Below are positions 27,381 through 37,296 of a stretch of DNA of 64,000 nt, piece after piece. The number at the start of each line of letters is the position of its first letter. The first letter of the stretch is position 1. A program made the translations under genes and the position numbers. This stretch comes from Hymenobacter nitidus (GTDB lineage Bacteria; Bacteroidota; Bacteroidia; Cytophagales; Hymenobacteraceae). The DNA is taken from contig NZ_JAJADQ010000003.1 of assembly GCF_020447315.1 (NCBI RefSeq), positions 124,001 through 188,000 of the forward strand. The letters are read 5' to 3'. The notes under the pieces are model-generated. The model saw only the letters and a list, made by a program, of their open reading frames with translations, was not told where the DNA came from and ran no database searches.

Positions 27381-27968
27381 TTATTTTTTTACCGGGGCCA
27401 CGATTACCACGGCGTTGGTGGGCAGCGGAATCTCGCGCGAAGTCTGAAACTCGGGGATTTTATCGGCTGTCTCCTCCACTTTGCGCTGCAGGATGCGCAG
27501 CGTGCGGCCACCCACGTTCATGATAGCCAAGTCGTTGCTGGTGCCCGAGCCGGGGTCGTAACTGCGGAAGCCCATGAGCATGTCGCTGGGGAAGCCGGCT
27601 TTCTTCGCTTCTTCCTTGTCGACCACATCGGGCTTGCCGCTGAACTGGCCCAGGTCGATGTCCTGGTCTTTGGAGCCTTTCAGGAGCAGGTGGGCGCTGG
27701 TTTTGCGCTCCTCCGAGCTGGCGCCGGGCTTGAAGCTGAAGCTGATTTTCAGGTTTTCGGTGGTGCTGGCCACGGGCTCGGCGGCCGGAGCGGCGGCAGT
27801 AGCGGCGGTGGTATCCGCTGGGGCGGCGGTGGTATCCGGGGTAATATCAGTGGCCACGGGCGCCGTGTTGGCTTCGGGGCCAGCCTGCTCGGTGGCGGGG
27901 GGCGTCTGGTTGCAGCTGGCCAGCAGCAGGGTTACGGCCGCGGCCAGCGTCAGGGTAGAGAACTTCAT
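27381..27968 (-). CDS. Hypothetical lipoprotein
   Basis: A 195-residue lipoprotein (MKFSTLTLAAAVTLLLASC, lipobox LASC). A linker of about 50 residues rich in Ala, Thr, Pro and Glu follows, then a domain of about 130 residues starting at LKISFSFKPGASSEERKTSAHLLLKG and containing DIDLGQFSGKPDVV and FRSYDPGSGTSNDLAIMNVGGRTLRILQRKVEET. The domain looks like a small alpha/beta or beta-sandwich fold. I recognise no family. The linker resembles that of the short minus-strand frame at 28911. It is probably outer-membrane anchored. Confidence 0.8.
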   Translation of the reverse strand: MKFSTLTLAAAVTLLLASCNQTPPATEQAGPEANTAPVATDITPDTTAAPADTTAATAAAPAAEPVASTTENLKISFSFKPGASSEERKTSAHLLLKGSKDQDIDLGQFSGKPDVVDKEEAKKAGFPSDMLMGFRSYDPGSGTSNDLAIMNVGGRTLRILQRKVEETADKIPEFQTSREIPLPTNAVVIVAPVKK

Positions 27969-28070
27969 CGGTATGAAATAAGAAACGAGAAAAACGGGGT
28001 TGAGCGGCCCCGAATACCGGCGCAGTAGCCAGGCTTCCGGGACCGGGTGGCAAAGTTGCGTTTTTTCGTT

Positions 28071-28568
28071 TTACGGCAGCCGCAACTTTGGATCAACCGG
28101 CTCTTTCACCCGCCGAAACCGCAGCGTATTGCCCCGGGCCGTGTAGCTCAGGGTCAGAACCGAGGGCGAAACGTCGACCACTTCGTAGCACAAAGGCGCG
28201 CTGCAGGCCACGTCGACCACCGTGACGTAGGCGCCCCGGGCCACGATGTGGGCCGCCAGGGTTTCACAGGTGGCCGCGCAGGTATCCGTCACGGCCAGGC
28301 GCAGCACGTCGTCGTCGGTGCTGGTGCCGCTGGTGACGTAGCGCATGGTCAGGTCGGTGCCCTTCACAATCCAGAACTCTCGCTGGTCGTCCACCGACTG
28401 CCACTTGCCCTGCAGCGCGGACAAAGACACGAGAATGGGCGGGGGAACTGATGGCCGCGGCCGCGCCACCGGGGTCCGGGCCGGCTTGCGGACTGGCCCC
28501 GATTTTTGCTGGGCCCGGCCCGGCAAAGTCAGCAAACAGGTCAGAATGAGCGGAAACAGGTATTTCAT
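28071..28568 (-). CDS. Hypothetical secreted protein
   Basis: A 165-residue protein starting MKYLFPLILTCLLTLPGRAQ, a signal peptide cut near RAQ. A Pro/Arg/Val-rich linker (KPARTPVARPRPSVPPP) leads into a domain of about 115 residues: LSALQGKWQSVDDQREFWIVKG at its start recalls lipocalin-like or copper-resistance-type beta-barrels that begin with Gly-x-Trp. Four Cys (DTCAATC and VACSAPLC) could form two disulfides. No family is assigned. The next gene downstream on the strand begins about 100 bases away. Confidence 0.78.
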   Translation of the reverse strand: MKYLFPLILTCLLTLPGRAQQKSGPVRKPARTPVARPRPSVPPPILVSLSALQGKWQSVDDQREFWIVKGTDLTMRYVTSGTSTDDDVLRLAVTDTCAATCETLAAHIVARGAYVTVVDVACSAPLCYEVVDVSPSVLTLSYTARGNTLRFRRVKEPVDPKLRLP

Positions 28569-28680
28569 TCAGCAGAACGGTGGGAATAAAGCAACGATGC
28601 GGCCGGCCCGGCAACAACCTGTCCAAACCGGAAGGTGGGTTGCCGGGCCTACGACCTGAGCCTTCCAATGTAGCAAAAAG

Positions 28681-28911
28681 CTATAACGGGTGCGCATCGG
28701 CAGTGGAACTGGCGCCGGGGTCGGTGAGTTCCGCGGGGTTGGCAGCGGTGGTGTCCGGGGTGGTGTCGGTGGTCGGGGCCGCCGGCTCCTGCGCCTCGGC
28801 CGTTTCGGGGGCCGCCGGCACCGGGGCCGGGGCTGTGTCGGGCGTGGGGCCCTGCTGCTTGTCTTTGGGGTCGGGAGCGGCCGGAGCCAATACAGAGGTA
28901 GGGCGTGTCAT
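28681..28911 (-). CDS. Possible small Pro/Ala/Thr-rich protein
   Basis: A 76-codon ATG frame whose product is almost entirely Ala, Pro, Thr, Asp and Glu (starts MTRPTSVLAPAAPDPKDKQQ). It has no signal peptide and no domain. Its composition matches the linkers of neighbouring lipoproteins. A GC-rich inverted repeat (28605-28615 with 28639-28649) lies downstream on the minus strand. It may be a real small disordered protein or a chance frame in GC-rich DNA. Confidence 0.35.
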   Translation of the reverse strand: MTRPTSVLAPAAPDPKDKQQGPTPDTAPAPVPAAPETAEAQEPAAPTTDTTPDTTAANPAELTDPGASSTADAHPL

Positions 28912-29146
28912 GGGCGGAGGGCCGAAGCCATAATGCGTGTGATACAAGGGTTGAGCTTACAACGTAGCCGGAGCAGGGCGGGTTGATTTTCAGGCCGTTT
29001 CCCGTCCGGCGGCTTTTTACTTTCGCGCTGCCGCCGCTCCCGGCTTGCCTGCAAGCAGCTAGGTCCCTACTTTTCCCGTATGTCAGGTAATCCCAGCCTG
29101 ATGGAAAGCTGCGGCGTTGCCGTACCCGGAATTAGCGGCCTATTGT

Positions 29147-32100
29147 ATGAAATTGTTGCTTTTCCGACGCCTGGTGCTGGCCGGAGTACTCTTATTGCTG
29201 CTTGCGCTGGGCTTGGGCTGCTGGCTACTGGGCACGCGCTGGGGGCAGCGGCGGCTGGAGCACTGGGTGCGGCAGCAGGTGCAGGGCAGTTCGGAGCTGG
29301 TGCTGGCCCCATTTAAGGTCACTATTTCCCCCTGGCGCGACTTTCCCCACCTGACGGCTTCCATTCACCACGTCAGCCTCACCGATACGTCTTTCGGCCA
29401 GCAGCACCCGGTACTGGCCGTGGGCCGCGCCGATTTACGCCTTGAGCTGCGCAGCCTGCTGCGCAAGCAGGTGCGCATCACCCGCCTGGTGGTCTGGAAC
29501 GTCGATTTTCGGGAGCGGGTCGACTCGCTGGGGCGCAGCTGGGGCCTGCACGGCAAGCGCCGCCACACCAGCGCCGGCACCGGCCCGCCCCTCGACGTAG
29601 CCCTCGACTCACTGCTGGTCCACAACTTCCGCATCCGCACCCGCAACGACTACGCCCGCAGCGCCTTCGGGGCTGAGGTACGGCGGGCCCATCTCACGGC
29701 CACCATTGCCCGGGGTGTGCTGCGCGCCCACGGCACCCTGCACGGCGAGCTGAACTACCTGCGCAACAACCGCGGCACCCTGTTTCGGCGCAAGCCCGTG
29801 TGGGCCTCAGTAAACTACGCGCTGGTATTCAAAAAGCACGAAGGCACGCTCAGCAACACCCGCGCCACGCTCAACGGCGACACCATCCGGATTCGGGGCA
29901 CCCACCAAACCGTGGCCAACCAGCCCGGCACGCGCCTCAACTTTCAGTTCGACGGGCAGCAACCCCTGATGGAAGTGCTGCGGGCCGCGCTGCCGCCCAG
30001 CCAGACAGCCTATTTTGCCGAAGCCACCAGCCCCAGCAAGGCCCGTATCCGCTACCGCATTTCGGGCCTGACCGGGCCGACCACCCGGCCGCGCAACGTT
30101 CTTACCTTTTCGCTGCGGCGGGCCCAGCTGCTGTGGCCCGGCTCGGCGCGCCGCATCAACCACTGGGACTTGCTGGCCACCTACGACAACGGCGCGGCCC
30201 ACAACCTGACCACCACGGTGCTGACCGTGCGGCACTGCCGCCTCTATTCCTCGGCGGGCCAGATGAACGTGAACCTGACGCTGCGCGACTTTTCCCGGCC
30301 CTTTATCAGTGGGCGCTTCCGGGGCAAAACCGAGCTACCACAGCTGGCCGCCGTACTGGCCCCCGAGCAGTGGCAGGCCCGCCACGGTACCGCCGAAATG
30401 GACGTGCGCCTGCACGGCCTGCTCCCCCCTACCGACGACGGCAGCGAGTTGCTCACCCCGCAGAAAAGCCTCTCGGTGCGGGGCTCCGTGACCCTGCGCA
30501 ATGCCTCCTTTCTGGTGCTGAGCCGCCGGGCCGACTTCTCCGCGCTGAACGTGCGCATCGGCCTGCGCGACAGTGTCTGGACGCTTTCCCACGCCTCGGG
30601 CGTGCTGGACCGGATGCGCTTCACGGCGGCAGCCACCACCACGGGCCTATTCGACTACATTACCGGCCAGGCGCTGAACATGCAGGTCACCGGCAATTTC
30701 GCCGTGGAGGAACTGCGGGTGCAGCGCCTGCGCGAGCTGCTGCGCCCTCCCCGGGCCGCCACACGTCTGGTGGCCCGGCAGCGGGCCGCCGCCGCTTCCA
30801 CCCAGCTGGCCACGCTGGGCGGCAGCCTAATTCCGCCGGGCGTGCGCCTGAACGTGGGTTTGCGCTGCGCCCGCCTGATTCTCTCGGCCGATACCCTGAG
30901 CGAGGTGGGCGTCACGGTGCGCCACGACGGGCAGCGCGTGCAACTGGACAAGCTGGCCGCCAACGTCTGGGGCGCCGCCGTGCGCGGGCAGGTGTCGTGG
31001 CCCACCGATACGCTGCAGCAGGTAGCCCCCATCCGCTTCGACTTGTCCGTGGCCTTCGACACGATGAACTACCGGCGGCTCGTGGCCCGGTTGTCGCGCC
31101 CGCCGCAGCGCTCGGCCACGGCTCCGGCCAGCCCGGCCCTGCGCGAGCTGCTGCTGGCGGCCAACGGCCAGCTGACCTGCTCGATCCAGACCCTGCAGCT
31201 GGGAGCCGGCGAAAACCTGCGCCAGATGCGCGTGCAAATGGTAAAAACCGGCGCGGAGCTTAACCTGCCTTCGCTCACCTTCACCACCACCCGGGGCGGC
31301 ACGGGGCAGGCGTCGGCTCTTATCCGCCTGGCCGGTATTCGTCTGACGACGGCGCACGTAAATCTGAACCTACACTACAACGCCCTCGACGTGCAAGGGC
31401 TGCTGCTGCTGCTGGCCAGCCTGAACCCGGAGGATAAGTCGGTACCGCTGCCGGCCAGCCTGGCCGTGCGCCGGGCCGAGCGACGGGCGCGGCGCCAGCA
31501 CCAACCCGAGGGCTCGATTCTGACCAACGGCATTTTGCGGGCTGTGGTGCAGGTGAAAGCCGACCGGGTGAACTATGGCGCGGTGCAGGGCCGCAGTTTC
31601 GAGCTGGTGTCGCACCTGCGCGACGGCGTGGCGAGAGTCGATAAATGCACGGTAACGGCGTTCCGGGGCAACATTGAGCTGCGGGGTCGGATGCTGCTCA
31701 ACGTCGACCGGCAGCACCACCCGCTGCGCGTACAGATGCACCTGCAGGACGTGGAGCTGCCCGACCTGTTTGCCGCCGGCACGGCCATCGGCCTGAACGT
31801 GCCCGACCAGTACAACATCCGGGGCAGCATGCGCTGCGTGACGGACCTGCGCACCGACCTGGATTCTACCTTCCTGCCCCGCCTCGACCAGACGCTGTGC
31901 TACCTCAAAGCCGACCTGCGCAACCTGGAGCTGGTCAACATCGAAGCCCTGTCGCAGGCCCTGAAATTTATGCGCGAGCAGCGCACCAACCACCTGTTTT
32001 TCGAGCCCTTCAGCAGTGAGTTTGTGCTCAACCGGGGCGAGCTGCTGATTCCCAACCTCAACCTGAACAGCAACCTGAGCAATATGCAGATCAGCGGCAC

Positions 32101-32389
32101 CTACTTTCTGGATGGCCGCGCCAACCTGTATATCGGCCTGAACCCCATGCAGGCCCTGTTTGGCGACAACGAAAAGCGCATCGAGCGGATTCAGCAGAGC
32201 GAGCCGCTGCGCCGCCCCAATCATAAGCTTACCTACATCAATCTGCAGCGGCCGGCGGCCGGCAGCCGCTATTCCGTGCGGTTGTTCAAGGGCAACGAGC
32301 AGCGCCAGCAACAGTCCTTGATGCGCCAGCAGCTCCGGCAGCTGCTCATCATTCAACGCCTCGATACCACGCTAAAGGTGCTGCGCTAA
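29147..32389 (+). CDS. AsmA-like envelope protein (large, single N-terminal anchor)
   Basis: A 1080-residue protein. The ATG at 29147 gives MKLLLFRRLVLAGVLLLLLALGLG, a single N-terminal membrane anchor followed directly by the AsmA-type start (QGSSELVLAPFKVTISPWRDFPHLTASIHHVSLTD). The long body is made of repeating amphipathic beta strands typical of the AsmA/TamB/chorein-like superfamily, ending with the AsmA C-terminal region (LRNLELVNIEALSQALKFMREQRTNHLFFEPFSSEFVLNRGELLIPNLNLNSNL written in pieces across about residues 930-990). Such proteins bridge the periplasm and are linked to phospholipid transport or outer-membrane assembly. No catalytic site is expected. The amine oxidase gene follows after 24 bases, suggesting one transcript. 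Confidence 0.85.
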   Translation: MKLLLFRRLVLAGVLLLLLALGLGCWLLGTRWGQRRLEHWVRQQVQGSSELVLAPFKVTISPWRDFPHLTASIHHVSLTDTSFGQQHPVLAVGRADLRLELRSLLRKQVRITRLVVWNVDFRERVDSLGRSWGLHGKRRHTSAGTGPPLDVALDSLLVHNFRIRTRNDYARSAFGAEVRRAHLTATIARGVLRAHGTLHGELNYLRNNRGTLFRRKPVWASVNYALVFKKHEGTLSNTRATLNGDTIRIRGTHQTVANQPGTRLNFQFDGQQPLMEVLRAALPPSQTAYFAEATSPSKARIRYRISGLTGPTTRPRNVLTFSLRRAQLLWPGSARRINHWDLLATYDNGAAHNLTTTVLTVRHCRLYSSAGQMNVNLTLRDFSRPFISGRFRGKTELPQLAAVLAPEQWQARHGTAEMDVRLHGLLPPTDDGSELLTPQKSLSVRGSVTLRNASFLVLSRRADFSALNVRIGLRDSVWTLSHASGVLDRMRFTAAATTTGLFDYITGQALNMQVTGNFAVEELRVQRLRELLRPPRAATRLVARQRAAAASTQLATLGGSLIPPGVRLNVGLRCARLILSADTLSEVGVTVRHDGQRVQLDKLAANVWGAAVRGQVSWPTDTLQQVAPIRFDLSVAFDTMNYRRLVARLSRPPQRSATAPASPALRELLLAANGQLTCSIQTLQLGAGENLRQMRVQMVKTGAELNLPSLTFTTTRGGTGQASALIRLAGIRLTTAHVNLNLHYNALDVQGLLLLLASLNPEDKSVPLPASLAVRRAERRARRQHQPEGSILTNGILRAVVQVKADRVNYGAVQGRSFELVSHLRDGVARVDKCTVTAFRGNIELRGRMLLNVDRQHHPLRVQMHLQDVELPDLFAAGTAIGLNVPDQYNIRGSMRCVTDLRTDLDSTFLPRLDQTLCYLKADLRNLELVNIEALSQALKFMREQRTNHLFFEPFSSEFVLNRGELLIPNLNLNSNLSNMQISGTYFLDGRANLYIGLNPMQALFGDNEKRIERIQQSEPLRRPNHKLTYINLQRPAAGSRYSVRLFKGNEQRQQQSLMRQQLRQLLIIQRLDTTLKVLR

Positions 32390-32413
32390 GCTTTTCCAGT
32401 ACGTTTTCTTATT

Positions 32414-33730
32414 ATGACTGATCCTGACATTCTGATTATCGGCGCCGGCGCGGCTGGCCTGCTGGCGGCCCACCGCCTGGGCCAGGCCGGCCGGCGCGTA
32501 CTGGTGCTCGAAGCCCGTAGCCGCATCGGCGGGCGGGTGCACACGTTTTCCGGCGGCGGATTTTCTGGCCCCACCGAGGCTGGGGCCGAGTTTCTGCACG
32601 GCGAGGTGCCGCTCACCCGGCAGCTACTGGCCGCTACCAAAACGGAGTGTCCCGACACGGCCGGCAACACCTACGAAGTGCTGGCCGGCGAGGTGCAGAC
32701 CACGGAAAGCTTCTTAGAAGATATGCCCCTGCTGCTCGAAAAGCTGCACGCCCTGCCCCAGGATATGCCCCTGGCCGACTTTCTGACCCAGTATTTCCCC
32801 GGCGACGGGCACCAGCTGCTGCGCCTGACCGTGACGCGCTTTGCCGAAGGCTACGACGCGGCCGATGCCCGCCGGGCCAGCTCGTTTGCGCTGCGGGAGG
32901 AATGGGCGGGCGGCGGGGCCGAAGACTCGCCGCGGCCGGTGGGTGGCTACGGCCCGCTGCTACAGTACCTGGCCGACCATATACTGGCCAGTGGCACCAT
33001 GATACAGCTGGCTACTGTGGTGGAGCAAATCCGGTGGCAGCGCGGGCGAGTAGAGGTTATTTGCGACCAAAACCGCCGCTACTCAGCCGCCCAGGCTATT
33101 GTGACGGTGCCGCTGGGCGTGCTGCAGGCTGATGCGAGCAGCTTGGGCTACGTGGCCTTTGAGCCCGAAATTGCGCCGCAGCGGGCGGCCGTGCGGGCCC
33201 TGGGCTTTGGGCCGGTTATTAAAGTGCTGCTGGAGTTTCGGGAAGCTTTCTGGGAGCAGGAGGCGCCGGCCTTGCGCCAGGCCATGCCCGAGCTGGGCTT
33301 TCTGTTTTCGGATGCCGAGGTGCCCACCTGGTGGACGCAGCTGCCCGACCCGCGCGCCCTGCTCACGGGCTGGGTGGCCGGCCCCGCCGCCGACCAGCTC
33401 CGCACTGCCCCCGACGAAGCTATTCTCACCCGGGCTCTGGAGTCGTTGGCCTACCTGTTTGGCACCACTACCGACTTTCTGCGCGCCCAGCTCATAGCCC
33501 AGCTAGTCGTGAACTGGGGCGCCGACCCGTTTGCCCGCGGCGCTTATGCCTACGCCACCGTGGGCTCGGCCGCCGCGCGCCAGGTATTGCAGCAGCCCCT
33601 GGCCGACACGTTGTTTTTTGCCGGCGAAGGGCTCTACGAAGGGCCGGCCATGGGCACGGTGGAAGCAGCCCTGGCCAGCGGGGCCGCCGCGGCTGCACAG
33701 CTGCTGCAAATTACCTTTGAGCCTGAGTAA
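32414..33730 (+). CDS. FAD-dependent amine oxidase family protein
   Basis: A 438-residue flavoprotein of the monoamine oxidase/polyamine oxidase superfamily. Residues 5-40 form the dinucleotide-binding motif ([18 protein letters not shown] with Glu at the end of strand 2 in [15 protein letters not shown]). [15 protein letters not shown] and the C-terminal [23 protein letters not shown], which closes the FAD site, are family signatures. The likely reaction is oxidative deamination of an amine with release of H2O2; the substrate is unknown. The protein has no signal peptide. It starts 24 bases after the AsmA-like gene. Confidence 0.9.
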   Translation: MTDPDILIIGAGAAGLLAAHRLGQAGRRVLVLEARSRIGGRVHTFSGGGFSGPTEAGAEFLHGEVPLTRQLLAATKTECPDTAGNTYEVLAGEVQTTESFLEDMPLLLEKLHALPQDMPLADFLTQYFPGDGHQLLRLTVTRFAEGYDAADARRASSFALREEWAGGGAEDSPRPVGGYGPLLQYLADHILASGTMIQLATVVEQIRWQRGRVEVICDQNRRYSAAQAIVTVPLGVLQADASSLGYVAFEPEIAPQRAAVRALGFGPVIKVLLEFREAFWEQEAPALRQAMPELGFLFSDAEVPTWWTQLPDPRALLTGWVAGPAADQLRTAPDEAILTRALESLAYLFGTTTDFLRAQLIAQLVVNWGADPFARGAYAYATVGSAAARQVLQQPLADTLFFAGEGLYEGPAMGTVEAALASGAAAAAQLLQITFEPE

Positions 33731-33879
33731 GCGCCGCGCAAAAATTGCAGCTAATCCACACGAAATAGGACACTTGTGGTATTGGCGGCAGCGGGTGGCG
33801 CTTTTAGGCGGGAAGGCTTTTTTCTTGGCGGCAAAGCCCGGACATTTGCCTTCTTGTCTCTTCTCACTATCCACCTTTC

Positions 33880-34896
33880 ATGCAACATCTTACCCGTCGG
33901 GCCCGCCGCATCGTCGTTGCTACGGCTCTGTTTCTGAGCGCGCCTTCCCTCCTGTTTGCCTGGGGCACCTGGGGCCACGAGCGTATCAACCGGGCCGCCG
34001 TGCTGGCCCTGCCGCCGGCCATGCGCACCTTCTTCTACAACCACGTCGATTTTATGGTGCAGGAGTCGGTGGTGCCTGATTTGCGCAAGTACACCCTCAA
34101 CGACAAGGCCGAAGGCCCGCGCCACTTCATCGACCTGGAAGATTACGGCAACCAGCCCATCAGCCAGCTACCCCAGACCTCGGCCGAAGCCTACGCCAAG
34201 TATGAACCCGCCTTTCTCGATAAGAACGGCCGCCTGCCCTGGTTTATTCAGGACATGCTGGGCAAGCTGACGCAGGCTATGAAAAACGGCCGTAAGGAAG
34301 AAATCCTCTTCATTGCCGCCGACCTGGGCCACTACCTCGGCGACGCCACCCAGCCTCTGCACACCTCCCAGAACCACGACGGCCAGCTCACTGGCCAGAA
34401 GGGCATTCATGCCTTCTACGAGTCGCAGATGGTCGAGAAATTCGGCAAGACCTACAACTTCAAGCTCAAGGAGCCCCAGTTTATCCAGGACCCGGTGGCC
34501 GAAACCTGGCGCATCATTGCCCAGAGCCACGCCTCGGCCGATACGCTGCTGGCCATCGAGAAAAAGCTGCTCACCGAAACGCCCGCCGCCAACGTGCTGG
34601 AAGTTGATGCCCAGGGTCAGCCCAAGAAGAACGTCTTCAACAGCAACATCCGCACTGCCGCCTACACCGAGAGCTTCCACAAAGCCCTCAAGCGCATGGA
34701 AGAGCGGCAGCTGCGCACGGCCGCCCAGGCCGCGGCCAACTACTGGTACACGGCCTGGGTGAATGCCGGCAAGCCCGACCTGACCAAGCTCGACACCGAA
34801 TACACCACCCGCAGCAGCCAGGCCAACCTGAAGGAAGAGCTTAAGCTGCTCCAGACCGGTAAGCTGGTCGACTTCTCCTCCTTCATGGAGTTCTAA
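33880..34896 (+). CDS. Secreted S1/P1-type zinc nuclease
   Basis: A 338-residue nuclease that would degrade single-stranded DNA and RNA and remove 3' phosphates. The signal peptide (LFLSAPSLLFA) ends at Ala27, leaving Trp28 as the mature N-terminus, as required because the N-terminal Trp itself binds zinc in P1 nuclease. Further zinc ligands are seen in WGHERIN (His33), HFIDLEDYG, and DLGHYLGDATQPLHTSQNHDG, the invariant H-x3-D and H-x(n)-H signature. Length is typical. It may salvage phosphate or nucleotides outside the cytoplasm. A GACATTTG box, one mismatch from the -7 consensus, lies about 35 bases upstream, and a terminator follows. Confidence 0.93.
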   Translation: MQHLTRRARRIVVATALFLSAPSLLFAWGTWGHERINRAAVLALPPAMRTFFYNHVDFMVQESVVPDLRKYTLNDKAEGPRHFIDLEDYGNQPISQLPQTSAEAYAKYEPAFLDKNGRLPWFIQDMLGKLTQAMKNGRKEEILFIAADLGHYLGDATQPLHTSQNHDGQLTGQKGIHAFYESQMVEKFGKTYNFKLKEPQFIQDPVAETWRIIAQSHASADTLLAIEKKLLTETPAANVLEVDAQGQPKKNVFNSNIRTAAYTESFHKALKRMEERQLRTAAQAAANYWYTAWVNAGKPDLTKLDTEYTTRSSQANLKEELKLLQTGKLVDFSSFMEF

Positions 34897-34936
34897 GCGC
34901 ATACCCCGCCGCCCCCTACCGGGTGCAGCAGTTGTG

Positions 34937-34983
34937 AAGCCTGTTTATGCCGCCGCTAAGGGGTGGGATAAACAGGCTTTTTT
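34937..34983 (+). terminator. Rho-independent terminator after the S1/P1 nuclease gene
   Basis: AAGCCTGTTTA pairs with TAAACAGGCTT (34937-34947 with 34969-34979), followed by a U-run on the plus strand. It begins 41 bases after the stop. Confidence 0.88.
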
Positions 34984-35306
34984 GCGTCCGTGCCAGCTGG
35001 GCTTAGCTGCCAAGCAGGGAAGTCTACCTCCCTGTTTTTATGGTCGATTTTGCACTGCGCTTTCTGGTAAGTGGCCGCTCACTTCTTCGGCCAAAAAATA
35101 TTTTGACACCTCCCGGGCATTTGTTCCTATCGGAACCGATTGCAGAGCACTATCACAAACGATTGCATAGTTTATCTGCTAAACAGCTTCATTTCAGCCT
35201 ATTCACCCAGCAGGTTCACACCGTATTTTTAGCACCGGCGGCTAGTCAAATAGCACTTTTACTATTGGCTGTCCGCCACACTCCACTATTCTCACCTCAT
35301 TCCCAC
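34984..35306. other. Intergenic region upstream of the GH10 xylanase
   Basis: About 320 bases, AT-richer than the genes around it. The xylanase frame stays open through most of it without stop, but the signal peptide begins only at 35307, so this is read as leader sequence. No promoter or operator can be fixed with confidence. Confidence 0.4.
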
Positions 35307-37151
35307 ATGCGTAAACCTCGACCCTTACTCTTTTCCACTGCCTTACTCTTTGCCGGTCTCAGCGCCGCGCAGGCCCAGAACACGCCCGTCATTCAGCAGG
35401 CCGAATCCGGCACGCTGGGCGCCGACTGGACCAGCGCTACGGCCTCTGGCGTGCAGTACATCTCGGTGGTGCCCACGGCTACTATTGCCGCCCAGAACCC
35501 GGGTACTGCCGCCCGCGTGGCCACCTACAGCGTTACCTTCCCCGGCCCCGGCACCTACGACCTCTACGCCCGTGTGCGGGTAAACGCTGGTGCGGCCAAC
35601 GACGACAGCTTCTACTACGGCAACGGCTTCGGCATCAAGTCGCCTACTAACGACAACGACTGGATTACCATCAACCAGGTAGCGGGCGTGGGCTATATAA
35701 ACGGCTCCCAGGTGGTTGATGGGGCCGGCTCGGCCCAGAGCAACGTCTGGAAGTGGGTGAACATGTCGAAAATCGGTGGTGCCGAAACCCCGATTTCCTT
35801 TACGGTAGCGGCCGGTAGCCTCACCCAGACGTTCCAGCTCGGCGCCCGCGAAGATGGCTTCGACATCGACAAAGTCGTGTTTGGTGCCACGGGCCTCTAC
35901 TTCACCGTCACCAACCTCGACAACGGCCAGCAGGGCTCCGTCAATCCGCCGCCGCCGCCGTTCACGCCGGTGGGGCCGCCCATGGCCACGGGCAAGCCCA
36001 AGTTTCTGGGCGGCGTCTACAGCACCCCGCAGTTGCCCAACTTCTCGGCTTACTGGAACCAGGTGGTGCCCGAAAACGCCGGTAAGTGGGGCAGCGTGGA
36101 AGCCACCCGCGACGTAATGAACTGGACCGAGCTGGACGCGGCCTACAAACTGGCCAAGGACAACGGCTACCCCTTCCGCATGCACGTGCTGATCTGGGGC
36201 AGCCAGCAGCCCGCCTGGATTGCCACTCTGCCCGCTGCCGAGCAGCTGGTCGAAATCAACCAGTGGTATGCCGCCGTGGCCCAGCGCTACCCCGCCATCG
36301 ACTTTCTGGAAGTGGTGAATGAGCCCCTTCACCAGCCCCCGGGACCCAACAGCGGCGGCGGCAACTACCTCGAAGCCTTGGGCGGCAGCGGCGCCACCGG
36401 CTGGGACTGGATAATTACCTCCTTCCAGCTGGCCCGCCAGTACTTCCCCAACACCAAGCTCATGCTGAACGACTACAGCGTGGAAAACACGGCGGTCAGC
36501 GCCCAGCAGTACTTAGGTATCGTGAACCTGCTCAAGGCCCGCAACCTGATTGACGCGGTAGGCATCCAGGGTCACGCCTTCTCGACCCGCGGCCTGCCCG
36601 TCGCCAACCTGACCACCAACCTGAACACCATTGCCTCGGCGGGCTTTCCGCTCTACATCACCGAGCTGGATATCGACGGCGTGAATGCCCAGAACCAGCT
36701 GGACGACGCCGTGCAGCTGGCCGAGTACCAGCGCGTTTTCCCCGCGTTCTGGCTGCACCCGGCCGTGAAAGGCATTACGCTGTGGGGCTACCGGCCCGGC
36801 CACTGGCGCACGACCCAGGGCGCCCAGCTCGTAAATGACGACAACACCGAGCGCACCGCTATGGTCTGGCTGAAAAACTACGTACGCTCCACTACGCTGG
36901 GCACCACCAAAGCCGATAATGCAGCCATCAGCCTGTATCCGAACCCGGTTACAAACGGCAATTTTGTTTTAAAAGGCACGGAGAATTTAAATGCTGTGCG
37001 CATCGTGGACATCCGCGGACAGATAGTGCAGGATATTGCGCTGCATAACCAATCTTCAGTGAACGTAAAAGCGGACCTACGTCCCGGGATTTACGTCTTG
37101 CAGCTGTTCGATGGCAAAACGATATCCTCCAAAAAGCTAATCGTTGAGTAG
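35307..37151 (+). CDS. Endo-beta-1,4-xylanase GH10 with N-terminal carbohydrate-binding domain and T9SS sorting domain
   Basis: A 614-residue secreted enzyme cutting xylan. The ATG at 35307 gives the signal peptide MRKPRPLLFSTALLFAGLSA; an upstream in-frame start would bury it. Residues about 25-205 form a beta-sandwich carbohydrate-binding domain (QAESGTLGADW, TYDLYARVRVNAG, EDGFDIDKVVFG), then a Pro-rich hinge. The GH10 barrel (about 225-530) has the acid/base Glu339 in FLEVVNEPLH, the nucleophile Glu453 in YITELDIDG, and the LIWGSQQPAW strand. The C-terminus is a T9SS domain (LYPNPVTNGNF, VDIRGQI, GIYVLQLFDG). GH10 catalytic domains usually have about 300 residues, as here. A terminator follows at 37243. 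Confidence 0.95.
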   Translation: MRKPRPLLFSTALLFAGLSAAQAQNTPVIQQAESGTLGADWTSATASGVQYISVVPTATIAAQNPGTAARVATYSVTFPGPGTYDLYARVRVNAGAANDDSFYYGNGFGIKSPTNDNDWITINQVAGVGYINGSQVVDGAGSAQSNVWKWVNMSKIGGAETPISFTVAAGSLTQTFQLGAREDGFDIDKVVFGATGLYFTVTNLDNGQQGSVNPPPPPFTPVGPPMATGKPKFLGGVYSTPQLPNFSAYWNQVVPENAGKWGSVEATRDVMNWTELDAAYKLAKDNGYPFRMHVLIWGSQQPAWIATLPAAEQLVEINQWYAAVAQRYPAIDFLEVVNEPLHQPPGPNSGGGNYLEALGGSGATGWDWIITSFQLARQYFPNTKLMLNDYSVENTAVSAQQYLGIVNLLKARNLIDAVGIQGHAFSTRGLPVANLTTNLNTIASAGFPLYITELDIDGVNAQNQLDDAVQLAEYQRVFPAFWLHPAVKGITLWGYRPGHWRTTQGAQLVNDDNTERTAMVWLKNYVRSTTLGTTKADNAAISLYPNPVTNGNFVLKGTENLNAVRIVDIRGQIVQDIALHNQSSVNVKADLRPGIYVLQLFDGKTISSKKLIVE

Positions 37152-37242
37152 CCTTTTCATATCAGTTGAGCACCGTTCTTATATTAATTTCCTATAAGCG
37201 TCCTGAAATATTGAAGTAAGAATCATTCATTATTACCAACAA

Positions 37243-37283
37243 GAATAGCCGTGTAAAGTAATTTACACGGCTATTCATTTTTT
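37243..37283 (+). terminator. Terminator between convergent GH10 and asnA genes
   Basis: A perfect 15-bp stem (37243-37257 with 37262-37276, GAATAGCCGTGTAAA and its complement) with a four-base loop and six U on the plus strand. It serves the xylanase gene and, less strongly, asnA on the other strand (asnA stop at 37297). Confidence 0.88.
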
Positions 37284-37296
37284 GTGGCAGCTTAAA

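Noticed and set aside
31370..32356. Minus-strand frame of 328 codons opposite the AsmA-like gene
   Set aside because: It is a shadow of the AsmA frame, with no start context and no domain.
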